Shown here piece by piece: positions 1 through 9,456 of a DNA stretch of 50,006 nucleotides; position 1 is the first letter of the stretch, and each line of letters starts with the position of its first letter. The stretch spans positions 1 through 50,006 of the forward strand of contig NZ_VIFM01000058.1 of NCBI RefSeq assembly GCF_006636215.1, given 5' to 3'. The position numbers and the translations under genes were made by a program. This DNA comes from Myxococcus llanfairpwllgwyngyllgogerychwyrndrobwllllantysiliogogogochensis. Lineage in GTDB: Bacteria > Myxococcota > Myxococcia > Myxococcales > Myxococcaceae. Under the pieces are notes generated by a model that did no database searches, was not told the DNA's origin, and saw nothing but the letters and a program-made list of their open reading frames with translations.

Positions 1-14
1 TGTATAAGAGACAG
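1..14 (+). other. Nextera transposase mosaic-end remnant (adapter)
   Basis: The bases TGTATAAGAGACAG are the last 14 bases of the 19-bp Tn5 mosaic end used in Nextera libraries. They are followed by a T5-G7 run (15-26) that looks like low-quality sequence. This is almost certainly untrimmed library adapter at a contig end and not genome sequence, so nothing should be built on bases 1 to about 26. Confidence 0.93.
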
Positions 15-25
15 TTTTTGGGGGG

Positions 26-103
26 GATGAGCAGGACCAGGAGGAGGCGCGGACCGAGCTCCTCCTGGGTGACGACCTGGATTTCCAGATCGCCAGTTAT
101 TGA
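26..103 (+). CDS. C-terminal fragment of an unidentified protein
   Basis: One plus-strand frame reads acidic, protein-like sequence ending DLDFQIASY and stops at TGA 101-103. The frame is cut on the left by the adapter, so only about 25 codons remain. Third positions are mostly G or C, as in neighbouring genes, and the reading is more plausible than the Arg/Ser/Gly-rich overlapping frame. The family cannot be recognised. It would be the end of the gene upstream of the M24 peptidase. Confidence 0.35.
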   Translation, partial: DEQDQEEARTELLLGDDLDFQIASY

Positions 104-396
104 GATTCACGGCGCGAGGGTTCGGGGAAACGCATCATGCTGGCGGATGGCGTCGGGGGACGACCATCCACCTCAATCGGATGGCGTCGTAGTGGTGGGG
201 GAGACGACGCGCAGGACCAAGTGGGTCGTGGGGGGCGTCATCCGAAGAGGGCCAGGTGCGGCGGACGAGGGAGCAGGTGGCAGGACGCGCCCCAGGTCCT
301 CCGCCTCCGGAGTCTCCAAGGGCTCCGGGGGTGGGGGACTTCGGCGTTGGAGGGACGGGAGCTAGGGTGTGACTCCAGCTCGACTCGGAGTCCCCC
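104..396. other. Non-coding spacer, no recognised element
   Basis: About 290 bases lie between the left-edge gene fragment and the M24 peptidase. Both strands contain open frames, but their translations are Arg/Gly/Pro-rich shadows with no recognisable family. A GGAG at about 376-379 could be the ribosome binding site for the next gene. I see no clear promoter or terminator. Confidence 0.5.
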
Positions 397-1734
397 ATGA
401 CCCTGCTGAAGTGGGCGGCCTTGCCGCTCTTGTTCTTGGCCGCCTGTACCGGACCGCGGTGCGCGGCACAGAAAGCTGAAACGCCCCAGCTGTTGTCCCT
501 GTCCCAGCAGATTGCGCTGCGGGAGGACTGGCTGGACAAGCGCCATGGCCTGCTGCTGGAGATGATGCGGCGGCACGGCGTGGGCATGTGGATCATCGTC
601 AACGAGGAGTTCAACGATGATCCGCTGACGCAGTTCGTGGCACCGCCGCGTCCGTACGCGGGCAACCGGGACATCTTCGTCTTCGTGGATGCGGGAGCGG
701 AGGGCCTGAAGCGCGTGGCGCTGACGGGCTACGCGGAGGAGTCCATCCTCAAGTTCTTCGAGGCACCCGAGGAGGGCCAGTCCGCCCCCGAGGCCTTGAA
801 GTCGCTGGACTCGCGCTACCAACCCAAGGCGATTGCACTGGGCATCGGCGGCAAGCGGGGCGTGACGCGCAGCCTGACGAAGGATGGCTATGCCTACCTC
901 CTGGACGCGTTTGGCGCGGAGGCGGAGGCGCGCTTCGTGAGCGCGGCGCCGCTCATCGAGGAGTACCTGGACACGCGGCTGCCCGAGGAGTGGGAGCCCT
1001 ACAAGGGGATGGTGGAGTTGACGGACGCCATCGTGAAGGAGGCCTTCTCCTCGAAGGTCATCGTGCCGGGGAAGACGACGGTGGGGGACGTGCGCCGCTG
1101 GCTCTACGACAGGCTGGGCGCGCTGGGCGTGGGCACGTGGTTCCAGCCGGACATGCGCGTGCAGCGCAAGGGCGGCATCCCCGCGAAGTCCCGAGGCTTC
1201 CTCGCGGTGGCGAAGGAGGAACTGGTCATCGAGCGCGGCGACCTCATCCACGTGGACTTCGGCATCAGCTACCTGGGGCTGCACACCGACTGGCAGAAGA
1301 TGGCCTATGTGCTGCGCGACGGTGAGACGGACGCGCCCGAGGGCCTGAAGAACGCGCTGGCGAACACGAACGCGCTCCAGGACGTGTTGATGGTGCGGGC
1401 CTCCCGGCCGGGCCGCTCGTCCGCGGATGTGTATGACGAGACGATGGCGGAGATGACGGCGCGTGGCATCGAGGCGCAGGTGTACAGCCATCCCCTGGGC
1501 AACCACGGCCACGCGCTGGGCGCCTCCATCGACTTCCGCTCGTCCACGCGCAAGGACACACCGAAGCCGTTGCGAGAAGGCTCATACATCGCCATCGAGC
1601 TGAACACGGCCACGCCCGTGCCGGAGTGGGACGGACAGAAGGTGGCGGTGATGGAGGAGGACCCGGCCTACCTCACGCAGGAAGGCTGGAAGTTCTTCGT
1701 GCCGCGGCAGGAAGCCTTCTACCTCATCAAGTAG
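397..1734 (+). CDS. M24 family metallopeptidase lipoprotein (Xaa-Pro aminopeptidase-like)
   Basis: This 445-residue protein starts with a lipoprotein signal (hydrophobic stretch, then LAAC with Cys17), so it should be exported and lipidated. The C-terminal half has the pita-bread fold signature of M24 peptidases with all five expected metal ligands visible: Asp in HVDFGI, Asp in HTDWQ, His in the HPLGNHGH segment, Glu in IAIELNT and Glu in VAVMEED. Such enzymes remove N-terminal residues from peptides, often before proline, using two metal ions. The N-terminal half is the creatinase-like domain. It appears monocistronic and converges with the next gene 7 bases away. Family assignment is firm; substrate and exact location in the envelope are inferred. 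Confidence 0.88.
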   Translation: MTLLKWAALPLLFLAACTGPRCAAQKAETPQLLSLSQQIALREDWLDKRHGLLLEMMRRHGVGMWIIVNEEFNDDPLTQFVAPPRPYAGNRDIFVFVDAGAEGLKRVALTGYAEESILKFFEAPEEGQSAPEALKSLDSRYQPKAIALGIGGKRGVTRSLTKDGYAYLLDAFGAEAEARFVSAAPLIEEYLDTRLPEEWEPYKGMVELTDAIVKEAFSSKVIVPGKTTVGDVRRWLYDRLGALGVGTWFQPDMRVQRKGGIPAKSRGFLAVAKEELVIERGDLIHVDFGISYLGLHTDWQKMAYVLRDGETDAPEGLKNALANTNALQDVLMVRASRPGRSSADVYDETMAEMTARGIEAQVYSHPLGNHGHALGASIDFRSSTRKDTPKPLREGSYIAIELNTATPVPEWDGQKVAVMEEDPAYLTQEGWKFFVPRQEAFYLIK

Positions 1735-1741
1735 AGGGGCT

Positions 1742-2644
1742 TCAGAACGCCACGCCCAACCCCATCCCCAGTGCCCACATGCGTGAGGCGCTGGGCGCGG
1801 GGCTCGACTCGGGAGCGCCCAAATCGATGCGCACGCCGGCCCGAGCGAACGCGGGGCCGAGCCGCACGCGGACGAAGGGCTCCAGGGAGAGCTGGGAGTC
1901 CTCTCCGTCCCACGTCGCCTCGGTGAGGTGGGGCGAGACGACCTGGGCGCGCACGCCGGGCTCGAGCATTCCAAGGCCGAGCGAGGCCTCCACGCTGGCC
2001 TGCGCGACGAAGTGGGTGTCGCGCGCGGAGCGGGACACGGGCATGAGCATGCCGAGCGCCACGTCGGCGCGGGCCTGGAAGCCGGGCAGGTCCACACCCA
2101 CGGCCATGGGCAGCACCACGGACGTGGTGTCGAGCGCCCACAGCCACGGGTCCGCCAGCCCCCGCACGGCGGCGGCGGTGGCGTAGTTGACGCCCTCCGT
2201 CTCGACCCTCCGGGAGCCGATGATGTCGGCGTCCTCATGGCGGGCCAGGGGCAGGGCGACGCCCGCGCCGATGCGGACGAACAGGCTGTCATCCGCGAAC
2301 GTGCGGACATGGTGCAGGCCCACGAGCAGGTTGGACGAGCCAACGTGGCTCGTCGTGCCCTCCACGCCACCCTCGGGTTTCAGCGCGGTGTAGGGCAGCC
2401 CCCAGTCGAGCCGGAGCTGACCGTGCTCGGAGACACGGAAGCCGGCGGCGAGGGTGGGCGAGACGTGGCGCGTGGAGACGTGCCGCAGTCGGGGCGCGGA
2501 GGAGAAGGTGACGGAGGTGGCGAGGAAGTTGTCGGGCTCGCGCACCTGCGCCCCGGCGCGCATCCCGGTCAGGAGCAGGGCGGTGGCGACGAGCCACGCG
2601 GCGCTCCAGCGGTGAAGCACGAGGGTGCGGTGAGGCGTAGGCAT
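1742..2644 (-). CDS. Exported outer-membrane-type protein, function unknown
   Basis: The 300-residue product has an N-terminal signal peptide (Arg/His-rich start, hydrophobic core AAWLVATALLLTGMRAGA). The rest is a run of short alternating beta segments ending in GLGVAF, with a terminal Phe as in outer-membrane barrels. The pattern (repeated VGxxLPxPxF-like strands with intervening acidic loops) resembles putative outer-membrane transporter-like barrel proteins, but I cannot name a family. It is convergent with the M24 peptidase and lies downstream of rtcR on the same strand, 127 bases away, so a shared transcript is possible but unsupported. Confidence 0.6.
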   Translation of the reverse strand: MPTPHRTLVLHRWSAAWLVATALLLTGMRAGAQVREPDNFLATSVTFSSAPRLRHVSTRHVSPTLAAGFRVSEHGQLRLDWGLPYTALKPEGGVEGTTSHVGSSNLLVGLHHVRTFADDSLFVRIGAGVALPLARHEDADIIGSRRVETEGVNYATAAAVRGLADPWLWALDTTSVVLPMAVGVDLPGFQARADVALGMLMPVSRSARDTHFVAQASVEASLGLGMLEPGVRAQVVSPHLTEATWDGEDSQLSLEPFVRVRLGPAFARAGVRIDLGAPESSPAPSASRMWALGMGLGVAF

Positions 2645-2771
2645 GGCGGTGGTCCCGTCGAAGGCCCGTCCGGCTCACGGCCCCCCTTCTTCGTGGAACA
2701 CCGATGAAGACGCCGAGCGTCACCACCCTTGACGCATGGGCGTGCTTTTTTCCGCGCCGCCCTCGGCTTCA

Positions 2772-4418
2772 TCAGTCCGGGCCCGCCGCCCCGCTGACGT
2801 CGGCCCAGGTGAGGCCGAAGCGCGCGAGGTACTTCTTGAGGCGGTCCGCGTCATTGACGCTCGCCTTCCTCGCGCGGGATTGGGAGAACAGCACGCGCCC
2901 GGCTTCGGACAGCGAGCGCACGCCCTGGCAGACTCCCAGCACGTCCGCGAGCTGCACGCGGTCGAACCTGTCCAGCTCCTGGGCCAGCGCTTCACCCAGC
3001 ACCTCGGCGACGCGGTCTGCGGAACCCACGGGCTGCAAAGGCCCGGGGCGCGAGCCTCCCGTGCGCCACTGCGCGCGCAGTCGCTCCAGCTCCTCGTCGA
3101 CCACGTCGCGGGTGATGCGGCCTCCGGGCGCGAGCGTGGCCATGCGCAGCACGGCGGCGTTGAGGTCGCGGAAGTTGCCGGACCACCGGGCATCGGGCGA
3201 CGTGGCGAAGCGCAGGAAGCGCTCCTGGGCCTCCTTGTTGAAAGTGATGCGCGCGCCCATCGCCTCCGACGCCTTGTCCAACTCGTAGAGGAGATTGGGC
3301 GGGATGTCCTCCGGACGCTCGCGCAGGGCGGGCAGCCGGAAGGTCCACAGGTTGATGCGCGCGAGCAGGTCCTCCCGGAAGCGCCCCTGCTCGACGTCCC
3401 CCTGTAGGTCCCGGTTGGTGCCGGCGATGAGCTGGAAGTCGCTCTCCACTTCCCGGTCCGAGCCCACGGGCAGGAACCGCTTGTCCTCCAGCGCGCGCAG
3501 CAGCATGGCCTGCTCGTCCGCGCCCAGCTCGCCAATCTCGTCGAGGAAGAGCACGCCGCCGTGGGCCTGTCTCAGCAGGCCGGGCCGGTCCTGCAGCGCT
3601 CCGGTGAAGGAGCCCTTCACGTGGCCGAAGAGCGCGGACATGGCGCCGTCACCGCGCAGGGTGGCGCAGTTGAGGTCCACGAACGGCCCGCTGACGGTGC
3701 CGCGAGTCTTCTTGAGCGTGTAGACGCGCCGGGCCAGCTGGGATTTGCCCGCGCCCGTGGGGCCGGTGATGAGCAGTGGCGCTCGCGACTGGGTGGCCAC
3801 CTGCTCGATTCGCTCGATGATGCGGTTGAAGGCGGCGTTGCGCGTGTCGATGCCGGCCTTGAGGAAGGACAGGCCCTCGCGTTGCTCCTGTTGGAAGCGC
3901 GTGGCCAGCGTGTCGTAGCGCGACAGGTCCAGGTCGATGAGCGTGTGCGTGCCCGCGCCCGTGCCAGTTCTGTCCCGCCCAGCCGGTGACAGCTGCACCA
4001 GTCGGCCGGGGATGAGCCGGCTCTCCACCAGGAGGAACATGCAGATCTGCGCGATGTGCGTGCCCGTGGTGATGTGGACGAGATAGTCCTCCTCCTCCGG
4101 GTTGAAGGGGTAGGCGCGCACGTAGTCGAGCAGCGCGCCGTAGGTCTCCTCCAAGTCCCACGGGTTCTTGATGTCCAGCGGCGTGGCGCGCACGGACGTC
4201 TCCGGAGACACCTGGCGGATGTCGCCCACCAGCGTGCCCGCGAGCGCCGCCGCTCCAGGCGGGTGCAGCAGCTCCAGCCGGTGAACGACGAGGTCGTCCT
4301 GCTGGCACAGCGCCACCGTGGGCCGCCACTTCGTCCACCGCCCGGGGCCCTGCCCCGTGTCCAGCGTCGTCCCGAGCATCCCCAGGACCACCGTCTGCTT
4401 CGCCCGTGTCTTCGCCAT
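2772..4418 (-). CDS. rtcR: RtcR, sigma-54-dependent activator of the RNA repair operon
   Basis: The 548-residue protein has the RtcR plan: an N-terminal CARF-type sensor domain (about 1-185), a sigma-54 AAA+ domain with Walker A GPTGAGKS (219-226), the GSFTGA loop (269-274) that contacts sigma-54, Walker B FLDEIGE (291-297) and Arg fingers further on, then a C-terminal DNA-binding region. Known RtcR proteins sense RNA-damage products through the CARF domain and switch on rtcBA. It is divergently transcribed from rtcB, with 144 bases between the start codons that contain a -24/-12 promoter and a palindrome. Length and domain order match the family; the ligand in this organism is not visible from sequence. 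Confidence 0.93.
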   Translation of the reverse strand: MAKTRAKQTVVLGMLGTTLDTGQGPGRWTKWRPTVALCQQDDLVVHRLELLHPPGAAALAGTLVGDIRQVSPETSVRATPLDIKNPWDLEETYGALLDYVRAYPFNPEEEDYLVHITTGTHIAQICMFLLVESRLIPGRLVQLSPAGRDRTGTGAGTHTLIDLDLSRYDTLATRFQQEQREGLSFLKAGIDTRNAAFNRIIERIEQVATQSRAPLLITGPTGAGKSQLARRVYTLKKTRGTVSGPFVDLNCATLRGDGAMSALFGHVKGSFTGALQDRPGLLRQAHGGVLFLDEIGELGADEQAMLLRALEDKRFLPVGSDREVESDFQLIAGTNRDLQGDVEQGRFREDLLARINLWTFRLPALRERPEDIPPNLLYELDKASEAMGARITFNKEAQERFLRFATSPDARWSGNFRDLNAAVLRMATLAPGGRITRDVVDEELERLRAQWRTGGSRPGPLQPVGSADRVAEVLGEALAQELDRFDRVQLADVLGVCQGVRSLSEAGRVLFSQSRARKASVNDADRLKKYLARFGLTWADVSGAAGPD

Positions 4419-4431
4419 TCGAATAGGACTT

Positions 4432-4445
4432 TATCCCAAGGGATA
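4432..4445. promoter_or_regulatory. Palindrome, candidate RtcR upstream activator site
   Basis: TATCCC-AA-GGGATA is a perfect inverted repeat with six-base arms around a two-base centre. It lies just outside the rtcR start codon and about 45 bp upstream of the -24 element of the rtcB promoter, where an enhancer-binding protein would act. It could also serve rtcR autoregulation. Its role is inferred from position. Confidence 0.45.
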
Positions 4446-4487
4446 TGGATGACCAGCCGCCTCGGGGCGCTTCCCTCGGAGAAAGGG

Positions 4488-4504
4488 TTGGCACGCCGGC
4501 TGCT
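4488..4504 (+). promoter_or_regulatory. Sigma-54 (-24/-12) promoter of rtcBA
   Basis: The sequence TTGGCACGCCGGCTGCT matches the sigma-54 consensus TTGGCACG-N4-TTGC with one mismatch. The invariant GG (4490-4491) and GC (4502-4503) are separated by exactly ten bases. Transcription should begin near 4514, about 50 bases before the rtcB start. The presence of an RtcR gene next door makes the call strong. Confidence 0.88.
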
Positions 4505-4562
4505 CTACGTCCCTCCGTGCCCGGGAAACAGAGCCCGGGCGAACGACCGAAAGGTGAAGGCC

Positions 4563-5798
<1,236 letters not shown>

Positions 5799-5857
5799 CC
5801 GAAGGACCACGACAACCCCCAACACGCGAGGTGGCCATGCCGGGATGACGACACCGA

Positions 5858-5921
5858 GGCGCCCGTTCCCCCCAAGAGGCCGAAAGGCCGCCAGTGGTGG
5901 GGGAGCGGGCGCCGCTATTTT
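5858..5921 (+). terminator. Nested stem-loop with T-rich tail between rtcB and rtcA
   Basis: Arms at 5858-5872 and 5899-5913 form a 15-bp stem with a single G-U type pair. Inside its loop a second hairpin GGCC-GAAA-GGCC (5878-5889) carries a GNRA tetraloop. The outer stem is followed by TATTTT (5916-5921). It looks like an intrinsic terminator or attenuator 60 bases after the rtcB stop and 64 bases before the rtcA start, so it could lower rtcA relative to rtcB. A structured RNA with another role cannot be excluded. Confidence 0.65.
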
Positions 5922-5984
5922 GGGAAGGGTGTCAGAATGCCTGGGCGGAGCCGTGAGGCGTGGGAAAAGCAGGAGACGAGACAC

Positions 5985-7001
5985 ATGCTGCGCATCGATG
6001 GTTCAAGGGGAGAGGGCGGCGGCCAGGTGCTGCGCACGTCGCTGGCGTTGTCGCTGGTGACGGGGACGCCTTTCACGATGACGAACATCCGCGCGGGCCG
6101 CGCGAAGCCGGGCCTGTTGCGCCAGCACCTGACGGGCGTGAAGGCCGCGGAGGCGGTGGGCGCGGCGGAGGTGTCCGGCGCGGAGCTGGGCTCGAAGGAG
6201 CTGACGTTCCGTCCGCGCGCGCTGGCAGCGGGCAGCTACCACTTCGCGGTGGGTACGGCGGGCAGCGCGACGCTGGTGCTGCAGACGGTGCTGCCCGCGC
6301 TGCTGGCCGCGACGGAGCCGTCCACGTTGAGGCTGGAGGGCGGGACGCACAACCCGGCGGCGCCGCCGTTCGACTTCCTCGCCCGGGCGTACCTGCCGAT
6401 TCTGCGCAAGCTGGGGCCGACCGTCACGGCGACGCTGGAGCGTCCCGGCTTCTTCCCGGCGGGTGGCGGGAAGTTCCACGTGGACGTGCGGCCGGCGCCC
6501 ATGAAGCCCCTCTCGCTGCTGGAGCGGGGGCGGGTGCTGCGCCGCGACGCGAAGGCGGTGGTGGCGATGATTCCCTTCGACGTGGCGAAGCGGGAGATGG
6601 AGACGGCGGGGGCACTGCTCAAGTGGCGTCCGGACGAGCTGCGGGTGGAGGAGCTCAAGCGCACCACGGGCCCGGGCAACGCGCTGGTGGTGGAGGTGGA
6701 GAGCGAGCACGTCACCGAGGTCTTCACGGCCTTCGGAGAGCGAGGCAAGCGCGCGGAGGTCGTGGCGGAGGAAGCGGCCGGCGAGGTGAAGCGCTATCTG
6801 AACGCGGAAGTCCCGGTGGGCGAGCACCTGTGCGACCAGTTGCTCCTGCTGTTCGCGCTGGCGCGGGGTGGGGAGTTCCGCACGCTGCCACTGGACGGGC
6901 ACTCGGTGACGCAGTTGGAGACGATGGCGCACTTCCTCGACGTGAAGGTGGACGTGCGCGAGGTGTCCCGCGAGGTGCGCGAGGTGGTGGTGCGCGGCTG
7001 A
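5985..7001 (+). CDS. rtcA: RtcA, RNA 3'-terminal phosphate cyclase
   Basis: RtcA converts RNA 3'-phosphates to 2',3'-cyclic phosphates with ATP, producing ends RtcB can use. The 338-residue protein begins MLRIDGSRGEGGGQ, the canonical RtcA N-terminus, and contains GGTHNPAAPPFDF, RPGFFPAGGGK and the catalytic-His segment GEHLCDQLLLLFALA near the C-terminus. The start at 5985 is preferred over an upstream in-frame ATG at 5937 because AGGAG (5971-5975) lies nine bases before it and conservation starts there. It follows rtcB by 186 bases, with a terminator-like hairpin between, and ends at a strong stem-loop. Confidence 0.94.
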   Translation: MLRIDGSRGEGGGQVLRTSLALSLVTGTPFTMTNIRAGRAKPGLLRQHLTGVKAAEAVGAAEVSGAELGSKELTFRPRALAAGSYHFAVGTAGSATLVLQTVLPALLAATEPSTLRLEGGTHNPAAPPFDFLARAYLPILRKLGPTVTATLERPGFFPAGGGKFHVDVRPAPMKPLSLLERGRVLRRDAKAVVAMIPFDVAKREMETAGALLKWRPDELRVEELKRTTGPGNALVVEVESEHVTEVFTAFGERGKRAEVVAEEAAGEVKRYLNAEVPVGEHLCDQLLLLFALARGGEFRTLPLDGHSVTQLETMAHFLDVKVDVREVSREVREVVVRG

Positions 7002-7015
7002 GCCCTCCGTCGAAG

Positions 7016-7050
7016 GCGTCCTCCAGGTTCCGGCCGCACCTGGAGGACGC
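7016..7050 (+). terminator. Stem-loop terminator after rtcA
   Basis: GCGTCCTCCAGGT (7016-7028) and its exact reverse complement (7038-7050) form a 13-bp perfect stem with a nine-base loop, starting 15 bases after the rtcA stop. There is no T tract, so it may be a GC-rich hairpin terminator or RNA-protecting 3' end. Confidence 0.6.
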
Positions 7051-7153
7051 GCGTGCCACGTGAGTGATGTCGACGCCGTGGCAGTGCTCCCGGCTCTGGG
7101 AGAGAAACTCCATGCCGGTGAAGGCCGCCCACGCGGACTCGTGGGGAAGGGCA

Positions 7154-7180
7154 CCCCGGGTGTCGGTGACTCACCCGGGG
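7154..7180 (-). terminator. Stem-loop terminator after the subtilase gene
   Basis: CCCCGGGTG (7154-7162) pairs perfectly with CACCCGGGG (7172-7180) across a nine-base loop. It lies 11 bases beyond the stop codon of the minus-strand protease and so mirrors the hairpin that closes rtcA on the other side of this convergent spacer. Confidence 0.55.
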
Positions 7181-7191
7181 GGCCCGATGCG

Positions 7192-9060
7192 TCAGGGGCG
7201 TCGGCGGACGATTTCGTTCTGACTCGAGATGCCCCAGACGGTGCCGTCCGAGGCCGCCGAGATTTGTTTCAAGGTGCCGGTCCTGGGCGTCCAGGCGGAG
7301 CCGCTCCACTGGAAGACATTGCCCGCGGGGTTCAGGGCCCAGATGACGGACGCGCTGCCGACGGAGACGTAGTTCATCCCGGGCGGGATGTTGAACGTCC
7401 ACTCGGTGCCGTTCCAGCGCAGCACGCGCAGGCCATCCGGAGGATTGGTGGCCCACAGCTCGCCATCGGTGCCGACGGAGATGCGTTCCACGCAGCAGCG
7501 CTTCGGGGACCAGGCGGAGCCGGTGTATTGGTACAGGGTGTTGTCATTGCCCAGGCCCCACACCGTGTTCGCATTGGCGATGGTGACCTGCTTCATCCCA
7601 GCCGGGATGTTGAAGGTCCACCGCGTGCCGTCCCATCGCAACACCCGCATGCCGTCCGGAGGGTTGGTGGCCCACAGTTCACCATCGGCCGCGGCGGCCA
7701 GTTCGGTGACGCAGCAGCTCTGATTGACCCACGTCGAGCCATCCCACTTCCAGTGTCGCCCCGTGGTGTCCAGCAGCCAGACGATGTTCGACGCGCCCAC
7801 GGCGACCTGCTTGGGCGTCGTCTGCGGCGGCGCCGGGATGACCACATATTCCGAATCGGGCGGGACGATGAGCGAATACAGCATCTTGTTGGGCGAGCCC
7901 TTCACGTCCTGGATGACGTTCGCCGTGCCTCCATTCAGCACGGCCTGCGACACCTGCGTGGGTGTCGCGGTGGGGTTCTTCTCCAGATAGAGCGCGGCCA
8001 CGCCCGCGACATGGGGCGACGCCATGGAGGTGCCGCTGAGGTCCCGCGTTCCGGTGTCGGACGTGTTGCTCGTGGACCGGATGCCCACGCCGGGCGCGAA
8101 GAGGTCCACGCAGGCACCCCAGTTGGAGAACGTGGCGCGCCGGTCCTGGATGTCGGAGGCCGCCACCGTGAGGGCCTCTGGCGTGCGGGCCGGACTCGAC
8201 TGACAGGCATCCGCATCGCTGTTGCCGGCCGCGAGGACATACGTGATGCCCGCGTTGATGGAGGCCCGCACGGCGTCGTCCAGCAGGGAGTAGGCGCCAC
8301 CGCCGAGGCTCATGTTCGCCACCGCCGGCTTCTGGTGGTTCTTGGTCACCCAGTTGATGCCGTTGATGATGCCGCTGTAGCTGCCTCGGCCGTCACAGGC
8401 CAGCACCCGCACCGGGTGCAGCCGGCTATTCTTGGCGACGCCCCACGTCATGCCGCCAATGGTGCCCGCCACATGGGTGCCGTGGCCCTGGCAGTCATTG
8501 GTGCCGTTCCCATCCGCGATGGCCGTCATGCCTCCACTGACACGGCCTCCGAAGTCCGCGTGTGACGCTCGGATGCCGGTGTCGAGGACGTACACGTGCA
8601 CGCCCTGGCCGGTGGTGGTCTGCTCGTAGCGCTGGTCCAACGCCAGAGGATGGGAGTCGAGCCGGTCCAGGCCCCAGGGCGCATTGGTCTGCACGGCCTC
8701 CACGTCGACATAGCCATCCTGGCCGAGCGCGATGACGCGCAGGTCGCTGGCGATGACGGTGGCGGAGGCGTCGGTCAATCCGTTGGCCGAGAAGCCGAGT
8801 GAGCCCGCGTCGAAGTAGGCGAGGATGGTGCCACCGAAGCGTTGCGTCAGGTATTGCGCCACGGTTTGGACCTGGTCGGGTGTCACCAGGGTTGGGTCGA
8901 AGAAGAAGAGGTATTGGCCCGCGATGGCGTTGGCGGGACGGACGATGGGGGGCGGTGGATGGGTGGGCGGCGATGGGTCACAGTCGTGGAACTGGGTGCC
9001 GGTGACCAGCATGGCCCCCAGCATGAGACGCGAGGATGCCTGTCGAAACGAGAGCAGCAT
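7192..9060 (-). CDS. Secreted subtilisin-like serine protease (S8, proteinase K type) with propeller-like C-terminus
   Basis: The 622-residue protein has an N-terminal export signal, a Pro-rich stretch (30-40), an I9-like propeptide (about 45-125) and an S8 catalytic domain. The triad is Asp160 (VLDTGI), His193 (GHGTHVAGT) and Ser345 ([11 protein letters not shown]), with oxyanion Asn280 (AAGN). Residues 415-622 form four imperfect repeats of about 50-55 residues with motifs such as VWxLxxxGxxxxWxGSxW and [18 protein letters not shown], typical of tectonin-like beta-propeller repeats, plus paired Cys (SCCV, RCCV). The protease part probably digests prey or extracellular protein; the repeats may bind glycans or lipid A sugar (inferred). 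Confidence 0.9.
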   Translation of the reverse strand: MLLSFRQASSRLMLGAMLVTGTQFHDCDPSPPTHPPPPIVRPANAIAGQYLFFFDPTLVTPDQVQTVAQYLTQRFGGTILAYFDAGSLGFSANGLTDASATVIASDLRVIALGQDGYVDVEAVQTNAPWGLDRLDSHPLALDQRYEQTTTGQGVHVYVLDTGIRASHADFGGRVSGGMTAIADGNGTNDCQGHGTHVAGTIGGMTWGVAKNSRLHPVRVLACDGRGSYSGIINGINWVTKNHQKPAVANMSLGGGAYSLLDDAVRASINAGITYVLAAGNSDADACQSSPARTPEALTVAASDIQDRRATFSNWGACVDLFAPGVGIRSTSNTSDTGTRDLSGTSMASPHVAGVAALYLEKNPTATPTQVSQAVLNGGTANVIQDVKGSPNKMLYSLIVPPDSEYVVIPAPPQTTPKQVAVGASNIVWLLDTTGRHWKWDGSTWVNQSCCVTELAAAADGELWATNPPDGMRVLRWDGTRWTFNIPAGMKQVTIANANTVWGLGNDNTLYQYTGSAWSPKRCCVERISVGTDGELWATNPPDGLRVLRWNGTEWTFNIPPGMNYVSVGSASVIWALNPAGNVFQWSGSAWTPRTGTLKQISAASDGTVWGISSQNEIVRRRP

Positions 9061-9456
9061 GGCGAGTCAATCCAATGGGGTGCGGGTTGACGCGAGCCGA
9101 GCCGCGCTCGCGCGGAGACTCCGCATTCCAAGTCCCGGGCCATGCGGCGCGCGGTTTCGCGTGCGAGGGATTGTAAGTGCTTGGCGCGTGCTCACGCCTG
9201 GCGCGACGTGCGTCATCCCGAATGGACGCGTCATTCCTGGGGCTCGTGGTGAACACTGACGCGTCAGTCGTGAAATGAGACACATCCTCGGTGTCGCGTG
9301 GCTCGCATTTCCCAGCCTCCTGGGGTGGTGAGTGAGCGCTTGCGCCCAGGGGACGCGCTCGCCTGAAGCCCTGCCGGGCATGCGGGAATGAAGCGGTCCT
9401 GGCTGGCTCGGGGCCTTGGCCGCGCGACAGGGGATGCGCGGAGGCATCAACCCAAG
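9061..9456. promoter_or_regulatory. Divergent regulatory spacer with two GACGCGTCA sites
   Basis: This 396-base spacer separates the subtilase (minus) and the Fpg-like gene (plus). It contains a perfect 14-bp palindrome ACTGACGCGTCAGT (9255-9268) and a related site sharing GACGCGTCA at 9225-9233. The two are 33 bp apart, close to three helical turns, as expected for cooperative binding of one regulator. No clear -35/-10 pair was found. Confidence 0.4.

Noticed and set aside
238-1512. 424-residue minus-strand open frame opposite the M24 peptidase
   Set aside because: The translation is Arg/His/Leu-rich without any family, and it is the antisense of a gene with intact catalytic residues.
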